DNA of 64,000 nt from Mycobacterium sp. ACS4331 (GTDB taxonomy: Bacteria; Actinomycetota; Actinomycetes; Mycobacteriales; Mycobacteriaceae): the NCBI RefSeq assembly GCF_001667265.1, contig NZ_LZHW01000098.1, positions 34,082 to 98,081 on the forward strand, given 5' to 3'. This document shows, piece after piece, positions 33,149-42,438 of the stretch. Position numbers and translations under genes: made by a program. The first letter of the stretch is position 1; every line of letters begins with the position of its first letter. The notes below the pieces were generated by a model. That model was not told where the DNA came from, searched no databases, and was given only the letters and a program-made list of their open reading frames with translations.

Positions 33149-33875
33149 TGCCGGCGAACTCCGGGGCGATCAGGTCCTTCAGTCCCGCCCAGGGCAGTGT
33201 GATGGTCCGCGCTTCGCGGCCGAACTGCCCCTCAGTGAAGTGCAGTTCGATGCCGTCCGCGGTGGGTATCCAGAATCGGAAGTTGCGCTCGATCGGCGCC
33301 ATCGAGGGTGAGTACTCCGCCCACCCGCCCAGGGGTGGGGTCGGATAGGCCGCGGGCAGAATCTGTTTCGTGAGCTCGGAGAGCCGCACCAGGCCTGCCT
33401 GCCGGTCGACGAAGAGGTTGTCCCAGACGATCTGAATCCCGCTGCGGGAGTCGAACACCCGGGTGGCGACAGCATCGACAGGCATGTTGGGCAGGTTGAC
33501 CGCGTTGTACTGCCCCAGGAACAGCGCCGAGATGGTCATCGGGCGGAAGAGCAGCCTGCCCTGCGTGTGGAACGTCCACGGCGAGGTCTTGCTGGCACTG
33601 GCGGCATACAGCCACACCTGTCCGTTGGCCTCGTCGTCGAGGATCCGGTTGATCGCGTCGGCGATCGCCGGGTCACCACCGGCCACCTTCTCGTAGTTCA
33701 CGGTCCAGTCGCCCAGTCCGTTGGGACTGACGCCCGCACGCACATCCGGGACCACGCCGTAGGTGACGCCGTTGGAGACCGTGTCGGCGCTCGCAACCGG
33801 CGCCGTCCCGAGTGCGGCCGTGATGACGAGGCCGACCGCAGCGAGGATGCGCCCGATTCGACTGCGAGTGTGCAC
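33138..33875 (-). CDS. Secreted DUF3298/MPT64-like protein, last gene of the mce operon
   Basis: The GTG at 33875 is chosen because AGGAGG lies 6-7 nt upstream; the ATG at 33893 would overlap the previous stop. The product is about 245 aa with a Sec signal peptide (IGRILAAVGLVITAALG, cleaved near ASADT). The mature part, with N-Y-E, WDNLFVDRQAGLVRLSELTK and a C-terminal LPWAGLKDLIAP, has the RsiV/DUF3298 pattern also found in MPT64. The function is unknown. Position directly after the Mas-type gene suggests an extracytoplasmic accessory to the Mce transporter. Confidence 0.65.
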   Translation of the reverse strand: MHTRSRIGRILAAVGLVITAALGTAPVASADTVSNGVTYGVVPDVRAGVSPNGLGDWTVNYEKVAGGDPAIADAINRILDDEANGQVWLYAASASKTSPWTFHTQGRLLFRPMTISALFLGQYNAVNLPNMPVDAVATRVFDSRSGIQIVWDNLFVDRQAGLVRLSELTKQILPAAYPTPPLGGWAEYSPSMAPIERNFRFWIPTADGIELHFTEGQFGREARTITLPWAGLKDLIAPEFAGITS

Positions 33876-33889
33876 TTTCCGGCCTCCTA

Positions 33890-34477
33890 TCACGGGATCT
33901 CGACGTTGCTGGCCAGCCAGCGGCCGTCGACGTTCTCCATCGTCATGATGATTCGGCTGCGGTCGACCCGCGGTTCCGGATTGGCTGAATTCGTCACCGA
34001 CTGATCCACGAAGAGCATGACCTCGACCCTCTCGGGGGTCGCGGACTTCACGCCGGCGGCCACCACGGTGCCCTTTGCCGCGGCCTTGTTGTCGATCAGC
34101 ACGGACTTCAACTGCGCACTCGACTGGCTGTACATGTCCTTGAATTCGCCTGTGGCGCCGTCGAGCACGGCCGCAAAGTTGGAGTCCAGCTTCGCCCCGT
34201 CGAGGCTGGTGAGGACGACAGCGTACTGCTGTGCCGCGGCGGTGGCCTGTTGGGCAGCGGTGCTGATCTCACGTTCGGCCCGAAGGTTCCACGCCAGCAC
34301 CACGGCCGTGGTCACGGCCGCGAGCAGCACAGCGACGCCCGCGCCAAGGGCAACTATCCGCCGTGTGGGCCGCCAGGACCTGCGGGCTGGGACAACTTCG
34401 TCAGGGTTGTCGCCGCCGCCGGCGTCATCGCTGTCGTCGTGGGCATCCCGCGTCAGCACGTCGTCGGTGGTGCTCAT
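33890..34477 (-). CDS. Mce-associated membrane protein (Mas type)
   Basis: A 195-aa protein with an acidic cytoplasmic N-terminus (residues 1-38), one transmembrane helix at ~41-63 (IVALGAGVAVLLAAVTTAVVL) and a periplasmic domain ending DGRWLASNVEIP. This arrangement, directly downstream of mceF, is the hallmark of Mas/Mam proteins that stabilise Mce complexes. Its sequence includes the typical RVEVMLFVDQSVTN block. GGAG lies just before the ATG. Confidence 0.87.
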   Translation of the reverse strand: MSTTDDVLTRDAHDDSDDAGGGDNPDEVVPARRSWRPTRRIVALGAGVAVLLAAVTTAVVLAWNLRAEREISTAAQQATAAAQQYAVVLTSLDGAKLDSNFAAVLDGATGEFKDMYSQSSAQLKSVLIDNKAAAKGTVVAAGVKSATPERVEVMLFVDQSVTNSANPEPRVDRSRIIMTMENVDGRWLASNVEIP

Positions 34478-34501
34478 CTGACTCCTTTCGACATATCCGG
34501 C

Positions 34502-35755
34502 TCAGGGACCGTGCGGTGCTGGCGGCAACGGCAGGGCGGGTCCGCCATACGGGGTCGGAACGGTCAAGGGCCCCTTGGGCGTCGGGTCTGCCCGCTTGAG
34601 CGGATCAGCGTTCGGCGGCGGGCCCGCGGTGTCGTCGCCGGGCGGACGCGGGGCGTTGCGGGCCCCGCGCACCAGGTACTTGGGATCCGGATTGGGGCAA
34701 TAGGTGTACAGATACGGCTCGGGGAAGTCCGTGACGGTCGGCGGGGACTTCGGCAGGTTGTAGTCGCATGAGTACCGCTGGTAGAGGCTGACCGCGCCCC
34801 ACACGCCGCCGTCGCGGAAAGAGCTGCCGAGTTCCTCCAGCGCCGATCCGGGCCGATACTTCGGGAAGAAGAACTCCTCCAGCGCCGGGACCCGCACGTG
34901 CATCACCTGGGACACCGTGGTCAGATTGCCCAGCAGTTGGACCATGGTCGGCGAGTTGTCGGCGATCAGGTCATCGATCCGCTGCATCGTGCCGGGGCCC
35001 TGATCCAGCAGGGTGCGATATCCACCGTCCATGCGCTGCACACCACCGAGGACCCCGGCCAGATTGGTCGAGGTGGCCTCGAGGCCGGGACTGACATCAC
35101 GCACCGTTCCCAGGACCACCTTGCTGGTCCGCAGCAGGCTGACGGTCTGTGGCAGAACCGAATCCAGGGTCGACACGAGGAATGATCCTCCGTCGAGAAT
35201 CGCGGCGAGCTTCTGCGGACCCTGCGGGCCGACCTTGAGTTCGTCGAGCACCGCTCGGAGTTTGTCGGGCTCGATCTGCTGCAGCGTCCCGTTCAGATCG
35301 CCCAGCAGTGTCGCCAACGACACCGGCGTCGCCGTCCTGCTGCTGTCGACCTCGTCCCCGTCGGCCAGATAGGGGCCGTCGTTGCTGTCGGCCCGGAAGT
35401 CGAGGTACTGCTCGCCAGCCGGGGACAGCGCCGACACCCGGACCGAACTGTCGGCGGGGATCTCGGCGTCGGGGGCCAGGGCCGCAACGGCCATCACGCC
35501 GCCCTCGGTGAGGTCGATGGAGCGAACCCGTCCCACCGGAACCCCGCGAAGGGTCACATCCTGGCCCGGAAGCAGACCGCCGGTCTCCTCCAGATGCACG
35601 CGCACAAGCCTCTCCGTCCGGGTCGGGTCCACCCGCAGGGTCCCGAACACCAGATAGGTCACGCCGACGACGAACATGACGGCCAGAGCGCACGCCGACA
35701 GTCCGAGGCGCCTGTCCCGGGCGTAGCGGAGGCCGGCCAGCAGTCGGGCGATCAC
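34502..35755 (-). CDS. mceF: MCE family protein, MceF position
   Basis: A 417-aa protein with an N-terminal anchor (residues ~18-40) and the MCE/MlaD domain at ~45-125 (LLPGQDVTLRGVPVGRVRSI). A helical needle region follows (~140-300), then a proline-rich tail after 360. Mce proteins line a hydrophobic tunnel that carries lipids across the periplasm. It overlaps the MceE stop (ATGA). At 417 aa it is shorter than M. tuberculosis Mce1F (515 aa), with a smaller tail. Confidence 0.88.
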   Translation of the reverse strand: MIARLLAGLRYARDRRLGLSACALAVMFVVGVTYLVFGTLRVDPTRTERLVRVHLEETGGLLPGQDVTLRGVPVGRVRSIDLTEGGVMAVAALAPDAEIPADSSVRVSALSPAGEQYLDFRADSNDGPYLADGDEVDSSRTATPVSLATLLGDLNGTLQQIEPDKLRAVLDELKVGPQGPQKLAAILDGGSFLVSTLDSVLPQTVSLLRTSKVVLGTVRDVSPGLEATSTNLAGVLGGVQRMDGGYRTLLDQGPGTMQRIDDLIADNSPTMVQLLGNLTTVSQVMHVRVPALEEFFFPKYRPGSALEELGSSFRDGGVWGAVSLYQRYSCDYNLPKSPPTVTDFPEPYLYTYCPNPDPKYLVRGARNAPRPPGDDTAGPPPNADPLKRADPTPKGPLTVPTPYGGPALPLPPAPHGP

Positions 35756-37041
35756 GGCGTGCCCTCCGGTGCCGGGGGTTGGGGTGTCGACGGGTCGGCT
35801 CCCGGTGGCTCCGGTGCCGACGGGTCGGTTCCCGGTGCCGCTGGGGCCAACAGATTCGGTCGGGGCGGCGCCGGGGTCAGGGACCCGGGCGCGGGGCCGA
35901 TCAGGTCCGGTGGCGGCACATTGCCCGGGGGCGGTGTCGGTGCGCCCCAGAACTTGTTGCGCACCCGGATCAGCTCATAGGTGATGCTGCCCACCATGTT
36001 TCGGAAGTCTTCGCGGGTCGGGGCCCGACTGCCCGGGTCGGCGGGGTGGTATGGGTCGGCGAACGCACCGACCGCCAGGTCCGCCAGGTCGATGTCCACG
36101 TTGGACGACGTGCTGTTGGTCAGCTTGATGATCGGCCCGAACAGAAGGTTGAAGTTCGCCAGTGATGCGCCGGGCGCCTGGGATGCGTCATTGAGCGCCG
36201 CGGACAACCGGTTGAGATCGGCCATCATGCTGCGGGACTCCTCGCCGCGCACCGACGGCAGTTTGGCCAACTGCAGCGTGATCCGGTTGACCTGGGCGAT
36301 GAGGTCCACGATGTGGTTGGTGTTGTCCGACAGTGTGCTCAGCGCCGGACTCGCCGCCGCCAGGGCGTCGTTGATGGCGGTCTGGCGTTCGGACAGGGTG
36401 GCCGCGACGTCACCCGTCTGAGTCAGCGCGGTCTTGATGGACTGGGATCGGTCGGACAGACTCTGGATCAGTCTGGTGGACTCGTCGAGGAACACCTGCA
36501 GGTCGTCGCCTTTGCCGCCGACCGCGGCACCCATCCCGTTGATGACCTTGGTGAGGTTGCGGATCACACCGCCGTTGACCAGAAGAGCCGCGGTGCTGAG
36601 CACCTCCTCGACGGAAGCCGCGGACGCGGTGTCCTGCACCGGTATCGAGTCGCCAGGCTGCAGCACCGGGGACTCAGCGGTGACCTGCGTGGGCGGGCTG
36701 AGTGCGACGAACACGTCACCCAGTGGTGTGGCAGAACGCAGTTCGGCTCTGGTGCCCACCGGGATACGCACATCCGAGGCGATGTTCATGGTCACCACGG
36801 CCTGATAGTTGCGGGCCGTCATCGCCTCCACCTCGCCGACATCGGCTCCCGACAGCCTGACCTTGGCCTTGGCGGGCAGGTTGAGGGCGTCGGTGAAGGT
36901 CGCGGTGGCGGGGTAGGTCTGGCGTCCCGCCGAGGGCGCCGGCAGCGGCATCTGGTCGAGTCCCACCGAGCACGAGGTGACGGAGGCGGCCACGCACACG
37001 GATGCGATGACGGCGGCAAGAATCCTGTCTGTTCTGCTCAT
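35752..37041 (-). CDS. mceE: MCE family lipoprotein, MceE position
   Basis: A 429-aa protein starting MSRTDRILAAV. The signal peptide ends in the lipobox VTSC (Cys near residue 24), so it should be a lipoprotein, as LprK-type MceE proteins are. The MCE domain spans ~45-120 (LPAKAKVRLSGADVGEVEA) and a helical region follows to ~350, then a Pro/Gly-rich tail. The ATG overlaps the MceD stop by 4 nt. Confidence 0.88.
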   Translation of the reverse strand: MSRTDRILAAVIASVCVAASVTSCSVGLDQMPLPAPSAGRQTYPATATFTDALNLPAKAKVRLSGADVGEVEAMTARNYQAVVTMNIASDVRIPVGTRAELRSATPLGDVFVALSPPTQVTAESPVLQPGDSIPVQDTASAASVEEVLSTAALLVNGGVIRNLTKVINGMGAAVGGKGDDLQVFLDESTRLIQSLSDRSQSIKTALTQTGDVAATLSERQTAINDALAAASPALSTLSDNTNHIVDLIAQVNRITLQLAKLPSVRGEESRSMMADLNRLSAALNDASQAPGASLANFNLLFGPIIKLTNSTSSNVDIDLADLAVGAFADPYHPADPGSRAPTREDFRNMVGSITYELIRVRNKFWGAPTPPPGNVPPPDLIGPAPGSLTPAPPRPNLLAPAAPGTDPSAPEPPGADPSTPQPPAPEGTP

Positions 37042-38150
37042 GGTCCCAGTCCTGCCAATCCCTCGAGCATGCTCGTCATCCCGAAGTCGGGGCCGAAATC
37101 CGTGATGGTGCCGGTGGCGCAGCCGAGTTGCCGCATGCCCAGCAGATTGCACAGCTCCTTGGTGGCCTGACCGTTGATTTCGATCTTGTCCAGCGTGGGA
37201 TGCGCTCTGATGGCGTCCTTCTCGTGGTCGATCATGTTGTAGACGTTGTCCAGCACCATGGGCGCCAGGTCCAGGGTCTCAGCCAGTTCCCGTCGATAGT
37301 CGGCCACAGCCCGAGTCACCACCTCGGTGTTGGCGGCGGTGGAGTTGAGGTTTTCCCGGTTGCTCTCCAGCAGATCGGCCGTCCCCGAGAGGATCTGGTT
37401 GATCTGGGCCCCGGTGGAACCACTGCCCAACTGTTCGGCCCCGAGCACCTGGCTCAGCTGCCGGACGGCGGACCCGACCTCACGGATCGTCTGGTCATTC
37501 TCGGCCGCCGCGGTGGTCAGGCTGTCCAGGCTGGTGGCGATGGTGGTGATGGCGTCGCCGGTGGGAGCGCCGTGCTCGTCGCTGAGCCGCAGCGCGTTCG
37601 ACAGTTCACCGAGGGCGCCGCGGATCCTGTCCCCGTTCCCCGTGGTCATCGCGGCGCTCACGTTCAGCAGATCCGTGACGGGACCGGAACCCTGTCCATC
37701 CCCCTGCAGTTCCACCGCGAGTTTGTCGACCATGGCCAGCACTCGATCGAACTCCACCGGTGTACGGGTTCGCGCCAGACTCAGCCGGTCATTGTCGTTC
37801 AGGGTGGGGCCACCCCGGTAGACGGGCGTGAACTCCACGTGCCGGTCGGTCAGGATGGACGTCGAGACTGTGACGGCCATGGCATCGGCGGGGATCTTCA
37901 CACCAGGATCGATGCGCATCGTGACGTCGACGTACTGCCCCTTCGCGTCGATCGTCTCGACCCGGCCCACCGGCATCCCCAGGATGGCGACGGCGTTCCC
38001 CTCGTACAGCCCGCTGGCGTTGTCGAACTGCGCGGTGATCGTCATCCCACGGTCCCTGGCCATCGGCCCGCTCGAGCACCCACCGGCCGCCACGACCAAC
38101 ACGATCAGGGCGGTGATCTTTCGCAGCGGGATCCTCCAACCTGACCTCAT
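37038..38150 (-). CDS. mceD: MCE family protein, MceD position, with lipobox-like Cys
   Basis: A 370-aa protein starting MRSGWRIPLRK. The hydrophobic stretch LIVLVVAAGGCSSG ends in a Cys at about residue 25, a near-lipobox (A-G-G-C) that is unusual for a MceD-position protein; M. tuberculosis Mce1D has a plain transmembrane anchor. The MCE domain follows (ASGLYEGNAVAILGMPVGRVE, ~43-63), then a helical region. If acylated, this complex would have two lipoprotein subunits. Overlaps of 4 nt join it to both neighbours. Confidence 0.85.
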   Translation of the reverse strand: MRSGWRIPLRKITALIVLVVAAGGCSSGPMARDRGMTITAQFDNASGLYEGNAVAILGMPVGRVETIDAKGQYVDVTMRIDPGVKIPADAMAVTVSTSILTDRHVEFTPVYRGGPTLNDNDRLSLARTRTPVEFDRVLAMVDKLAVELQGDGQGSGPVTDLLNVSAAMTTGNGDRIRGALGELSNALRLSDEHGAPTGDAITTIATSLDSLTTAAAENDQTIREVGSAVRQLSQVLGAEQLGSGSTGAQINQILSGTADLLESNRENLNSTAANTEVVTRAVADYRRELAETLDLAPMVLDNVYNMIDHEKDAIRAHPTLDKIEINGQATKELCNLLGMRQLGCATGTITDFGPDFGMTSMLEGLAGLGP

Positions 38151-39187
38151 CGGCAGTCCTCGAAGTAGTTCGGCAGGTTGAACTGAATGGCCCGGCTGCT
38201 GATGGCGCACATGAACGAGTCGATCAGGGTGCCGCCGGAGGACGTGAAGTCGAACTCGTTGCCGCTGCCCGTGGCGTTGGCGAAGTTTCGCACCGGTACG
38301 GGCAGGATCTGCAGCGTGTTGCGGAGCAGCTCCTCGTTGCGGCCCACCGACCCGAGCATGCCGTCGAGGTTCCTGAGCAGCTCATCGATCTGCGGTCGGT
38401 TGCCGATCAGCACGGGCTGCAGCTGGTTCACCAGCTTGGTGGTGGCCTTGATCAACCGCACCACCATGTCGCGGCGCGCGGCCAGATCCGACAGCACCAC
38501 ATGGGACTGGTTGACCAACAGCCCCAGGCTCTGCTGCTGATTGCTCAGCAGCTCGGTCACCCGCTGAGTGCTGCGCAGCAGCGCACTGATCTCGTCGCGA
38601 CGAGCCGACAACACCGACGAGAGGTGCGCAATGTTGTCCAAGGCCTGCGGCAGGATCTCCGGTGTGCGCTGAAGCTGCTGGGACAGAGTGGTCATCGACT
38701 GCGCGATCTTCTCGGCGTCCACGGCCTCGAAGGTGGTGGTGGCGTCCTGCAGGGCAGCCTGCAGGTCGTAGGGCACCTCGGTGTTGGACAACGGAATCCT
38801 GTTGTCCTCCAACTCCCCCGAGCCCGCCGGTTGCAGGTCGACGTAGCGTGCACCGAGCAGTGTGGTCAGCTTGATCTCGGCACGTGTCGACTTTCCGGCA
38901 GGAACGGTGTCGTCGACCTCGAAGGTCACGGCCACATGGTCATCCTCGAGTCGAAGACCCTTCACCGATCCGACATGCACACCCGCCACCGTCACCTGAT
39001 CGCCGGCGCTGATGCCGGCCGCCTGCGCGAATTCCGCCGTGTACGTGGTCTTCCCGAGGCCCAGGCGGCCGAGCCCGAGCGCGCCGCCCAGGACCACCGC
39101 GATGATCGCCACCGTGATCACGCCCAGGCGAAGCTTGCTGTGCGCCTCGATGGGCCGGTCGAACAGGCTCTTGATCTTCTCCCTCAC
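38147..39187 (-). CDS. mceC: MCE family protein, MceC position
   Basis: A 346-aa protein from a GTG start. One transmembrane anchor lies at ~19-40 (LGVITVAIIAVVLGGALGLG), and the MCE domain at ~45-120 contains GISAGDQVTVAGVHVGSVKG. A helical needle region (SMTTLSQQLQRTPEILP onward) and a short C-terminus with two cysteines follow. It is much shorter than Mce1C of M. tuberculosis (515 aa) because the proline-rich tail is absent. It starts 4 nt after the MceB stop. Confidence 0.87.
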   Translation of the reverse strand: MREKIKSLFDRPIEAHSKLRLGVITVAIIAVVLGGALGLGRLGLGKTTYTAEFAQAAGISAGDQVTVAGVHVGSVKGLRLEDDHVAVTFEVDDTVPAGKSTRAEIKLTTLLGARYVDLQPAGSGELEDNRIPLSNTEVPYDLQAALQDATTTFEAVDAEKIAQSMTTLSQQLQRTPEILPQALDNIAHLSSVLSARRDEISALLRSTQRVTELLSNQQQSLGLLVNQSHVVLSDLAARRDMVVRLIKATTKLVNQLQPVLIGNRPQIDELLRNLDGMLGSVGRNEELLRNTLQILPVPVRNFANATGSGNEFDFTSSGGTLIDSFMCAISSRAIQFNLPNYFEDCR

Positions 39188-39191
39188 ACGC

Positions 39192-40229
39192 TCACCTGCA
39201 CTTCGTGCTGTTCTGGATGACGCCGCCGCGGGTTCCGTTGCGCACGATCGCGTCGATCAGGGCGTCGATGCGGGGGAACTGGCTGACCGTGATGTGACAC
39301 GCATAGATGTCGAGATGCGATCCTCCTTGGCTCATCCGGGCCAATCCCTTGAGCATGAGTGGCGTGTTGAACGCCATGTACGCAAAGCCCTGCTTGTCCT
39401 CCATGAAGTGCTTGGCGAAGCCGGGGTCGCGTTCCAGCCACTGCCGAAGGTCCGGCTGCACGTCGCCCACGATGTCGGCCAGGCGGCCACCCACGATGGA
39501 CACCTGCTGCATGGAGTCGATGAATTCAGCACGGCGCTGGGCGAATCCGCTGAACATCGTCTTCGCCGAGCTGATCGAGGCGTCCAGGTCACCGCTGCGT
39601 TGGGCCACCTGGTCCAGCACGGAGTTCAGGTGGGTCAGCACACCCTCGAGAATCGCGTCAGTGCCGGAATACGACTGCGCCAACCGGGTGGTCTCGGCGA
39701 TCAGCGTCGTGACCGCACCGCTGTCGCCCTGCATGGAACGCACGATCGCGGTGGTCAGGTTGTCCACCTGCTCGGGGTTGAGCAGCGCGAACAGCGGTTC
39801 GAAACCGTTGAGCAGTCGTGAGATGTCGAAGGACGGCTCGGTGCGTGTCTCCGGGATCAGTGCGCCCGCGGGCAGCGTCTGCGGATCGCCGAAGTCGGCG
39901 AGTGAGAGCCCCAGATACCGCTGGCCGATGATGTTCTGATAGTCGATGGACGCCTTGGTGTTTCCGTACAACACCTGGTCTGAGGCCACCTGGAAGTCGA
40001 CCCGAGCCAGTCTGCCGTCCAATCGGACGGCGTCGACCCGGCCCACCTTCACACCGGCCATCCGGACCTCGTCACCGGCCTTGAGACCGGAGGCGTCGGT
40101 GAACAACGCGCTGTAGGACTCCGCGGGCGCGCCGACGTTGCGCTGCAGGGTGACGAACACCGACCACAGCAGGGCGAAACACACCGTCAAGAAGACACAC
40201 AACCCGATGAGGGGCTTGCGGTAGCTCAT
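39192..40229 (-). CDS. mceB: MCE family protein, MceB position
   Basis: A 345-aa protein with an N-terminal anchor at ~6-28 (PLIGLCVFLTVCFALLWSV), an MCE domain (ASGLKAGDEVRMAGVKVGRVD, ~46-66) and a conserved C-terminal segment including LDIYACHITVSQFPRIDALI. The length is the same as Mce1B of M. tuberculosis (346 aa). The ATG overlaps the MceA stop (ATGA). Confidence 0.88.
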   Translation of the reverse strand: MSYRKPLIGLCVFLTVCFALLWSVFVTLQRNVGAPAESYSALFTDASGLKAGDEVRMAGVKVGRVDAVRLDGRLARVDFQVASDQVLYGNTKASIDYQNIIGQRYLGLSLADFGDPQTLPAGALIPETRTEPSFDISRLLNGFEPLFALLNPEQVDNLTTAIVRSMQGDSGAVTTLIAETTRLAQSYSGTDAILEGVLTHLNSVLDQVAQRSGDLDASISSAKTMFSGFAQRRAEFIDSMQQVSIVGGRLADIVGDVQPDLRQWLERDPGFAKHFMEDKQGFAYMAFNTPLMLKGLARMSQGGSHLDIYACHITVSQFPRIDALIDAIVRNGTRGGVIQNSTKCR

Positions 40230-41578
40230 GGCCCCACCCCCGGTGCTGGTGCTCCGGCCTCGGCAGGCAGCGGTGGTCCTGGTGGGGGTGCACCGGGATC
40301 GGGGATCACCGTCACGGTGTTGCCGCGTGCGACCGGACCGAGCAGCAGTTCCGAGGCGACGTTGGTGTCGGGTCCCAGGAGTTCGGCCATCTGCGCACGC
40401 TCCTCGGGACTGCCCACCGGTCCGACGTTGCCGCCCGGCGGCGTAGGCAGGTTGGCGGGGTCGAAGTTGCGCGGCAGGACAGGCGGATCGGCCGTCAGCG
40501 GAGCGTTCTGACAGCTTGGCCCCTCCAACTCGCCGTACCGAGGGCAGTCCTGCCGCGTGTACATCTTGTTCGGCGTGAACACCAACATGAACTTGCCCAC
40601 GGCCTTCTGCCGGTCCGAATGCCAGACGTGGGCGAAGAACCGGTTGGTGACGTCATTGATCCTGGTGACCATCGGCGCGAACTCCCCTCCGCCGTCGGCG
40701 AGCACCCCCACCACGGGCGACAACTGAGTCGTGATCACGATGATGCGATCGGTGTTGTTCTCGAACGCCTCCCCCATAGTGCCGAACGTGGTGATCCCGG
40801 CGGACAGGAAAGACGTGAGCTCCTGGCGTTTTTCGGCCACCGTCCGCATGGGGACCACCGCGTTGTGCACGGCGTCGAGCAGTTCCGGTGACGACGCCTG
40901 AAGGCCCTGCAGGGCCTCCGAGAGCACGTCCAGCGTGGCCTCGCTGCCATCGGGGGCCATCACCCGGTTGATCTCGTCGACAATGCGTTTGGCGCCGCCG
41001 CCGGCATGGGTCAGTTCGTCGCCCTTGCCGGCGGTGGCCTCGGCGACCGCCGCCAGCACGCCCACGCTGTCCCGGGATCCCGGCCTGCCCGCAGCAGCCA
41101 TCACGTCGCGCAGTTTGGTCAGCGCGGTCTGGAACTGCACGGTGGCCAGGCTGTCGTCCTGCGCGATCTGGTCGTCTGCCCGCAGGCTCGGTGCCGGGCC
41201 GTTGTCGATCAGTTGGATGGACGACACCGCGAAGACGTTGCCCGGCACCACGCGTGCCGTGACGTTGGCGGGGATGCCTCCCGAGAAGTGCGGATCGAGG
41301 CTGAGCCTGACTCGGTTCGGTTGACCGTCGAGCGCGGGGGTCACCCCTTCCACCGAACCCACCAGCGCACCGCGGAACTTCACGTCCGAGCCCGACGGCA
41401 GGCCGTCGCCGACGTCGGTGAGCAGTGCGACGACCTCCAGCCTATTCGAGAAGGCACCCTCCGACTTGGCGATCGCGATGGCCGACACCACCAACGCGGC
41501 CAGCAGCAGGCCCAGCCCGCGCAGGAGCAGCCGCCGATCCGAGATCGGCCGTTGCGCTGACTCGAGTCCCTGCATCAT
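40226..41578 (-). CDS. mceA: MCE family protein, MceA position
   Basis: A 450-aa protein from one of two adjacent ATGs (41578 or 41575), 2 nt or so after the YrbEB stop. The anchor is at ~20-38 (GLGLLLAALVVSAIAIA) and the MCE domain is DGLPSGSDVKFRGALVGSVE. MceA-specific features follow: FTPNKMYTRQDCPRYGELEGPSC, then a Pro/Gly-rich tail ending in PGPPLP and PGVGP. It is close in length to Mce1A (454 aa). Confidence 0.9.
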   Translation of the reverse strand: MMQGLESAQRPISDRRLLLRGLGLLLAALVVSAIAIAKSEGAFSNRLEVVALLTDVGDGLPSGSDVKFRGALVGSVEGVTPALDGQPNRVRLSLDPHFSGGIPANVTARVVPGNVFAVSSIQLIDNGPAPSLRADDQIAQDDSLATVQFQTALTKLRDVMAAAGRPGSRDSVGVLAAVAEATAGKGDELTHAGGGAKRIVDEINRVMAPDGSEATLDVLSEALQGLQASSPELLDAVHNAVVPMRTVAEKRQELTSFLSAGITTFGTMGEAFENNTDRIIVITTQLSPVVGVLADGGGEFAPMVTRINDVTNRFFAHVWHSDRQKAVGKFMLVFTPNKMYTRQDCPRYGELEGPSCQNAPLTADPPVLPRNFDPANLPTPPGGNVGPVGSPEERAQMAELLGPDTNVASELLLGPVARGNTVTVIPDPGAPPPGPPLPAEAGAPAPGVGP

Positions 41579-41580
41579 CG

Positions 41581-42438
41581 TCAGCCGCCCAACCTCGCGC
41601 CGGATCCGATTCCCCACAGTCCCACCGTGAGAAGCAGATTCGCGATGATCATCACCGAGATGCTGGCGCGCATCGCCCGTCCCGCCGCGATGCCGACACC
41701 CTGCGGACCACCGGAGGCGAAGTAGCCGTAGTAGCACTGGATGGTCGAGGTGATGGTGACGAAGACAATCGCCTTGGCCACCGAGTAGGCGATGTCGGTG
41801 CCGGTCAGCACCAGCCGGAAGTAGTGGTCATACGAGCCCGCCGACACCCCACCGGACAACGTCACGATGAGCTGCACGGACGCGTAGTTGACCACCAGGC
41901 ACAAGATGTACAGGGGGATGATGGCGACCACCGAGGCCAGCAGTCGTGTGGTCACCAGGTATGGAATCGGCCTGATGGCAAGCGATTCCATGGCGTCGAT
42001 CTCCTCGGAGATGCGCATCGACCCCAACTGGGCGGTGAATCGGCAGCCCGCCTGCGCCGCGAACGCCAGGGCCGCCATGATCGGGGCCAGTTCACGCGTG
42101 GACACCGTGGACGACAGCAGACCCGCCGCGGGTTCCATCCCGAGCAGGTGCAGCGCCTGCAGGCCTTCGATGCCGATGATCGCGCCCGCGGTCGCGCCCA
42201 GCACGATGATCACGCCCGCCGTGCCGCCACCGACCACGATGGACCCGTTTCCCCACGTGACGTCGGAGAGGATGGCCAGGAAGGCCTTTCGGTACCGCGT
42301 CAACGTCACCGGCACACCCCCCACGGCATGCACGAAGAACGTCAGCATGTGGCCGAGACGGATCCCCAGTCCGGCCACCGACGTCGTCGCGCTGACGATC
42401 GGGCGGACACCCCGCGGGTAGTACGGTGCGGCCCTCAC
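41581..42438 (-). CDS. yrbEB: YrbE/MlaE-family permease, second subunit (YrbEB)
   Basis: A 285-aa permease from a GTG at 42438 overlapping the YrbEA stop (GTGA). It has about five to six transmembrane helices, the conserved coupling segment FTAQLGSMRISEEIDAMESL in mid-protein (E-E-I-D-A, the EExDA motif of MlaE) and FVTITSTIQCYYGYFASGGP near the C-terminus. It forms the inner-membrane half of the Mce transporter together with YrbEA, powered by an unlinked MceG/Mkl ATPase that is not in this window. Confidence 0.9.
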   Translation of the reverse strand: MRAAPYYPRGVRPIVSATTSVAGLGIRLGHMLTFFVHAVGGVPVTLTRYRKAFLAILSDVTWGNGSIVVGGGTAGVIIVLGATAGAIIGIEGLQALHLLGMEPAAGLLSSTVSTRELAPIMAALAFAAQAGCRFTAQLGSMRISEEIDAMESLAIRPIPYLVTTRLLASVVAIIPLYILCLVVNYASVQLIVTLSGGVSAGSYDHYFRLVLTGTDIAYSVAKAIVFVTITSTIQCYYGYFASGGPQGVGIAAGRAMRASISVMIIANLLLTVGLWGIGSGARLGG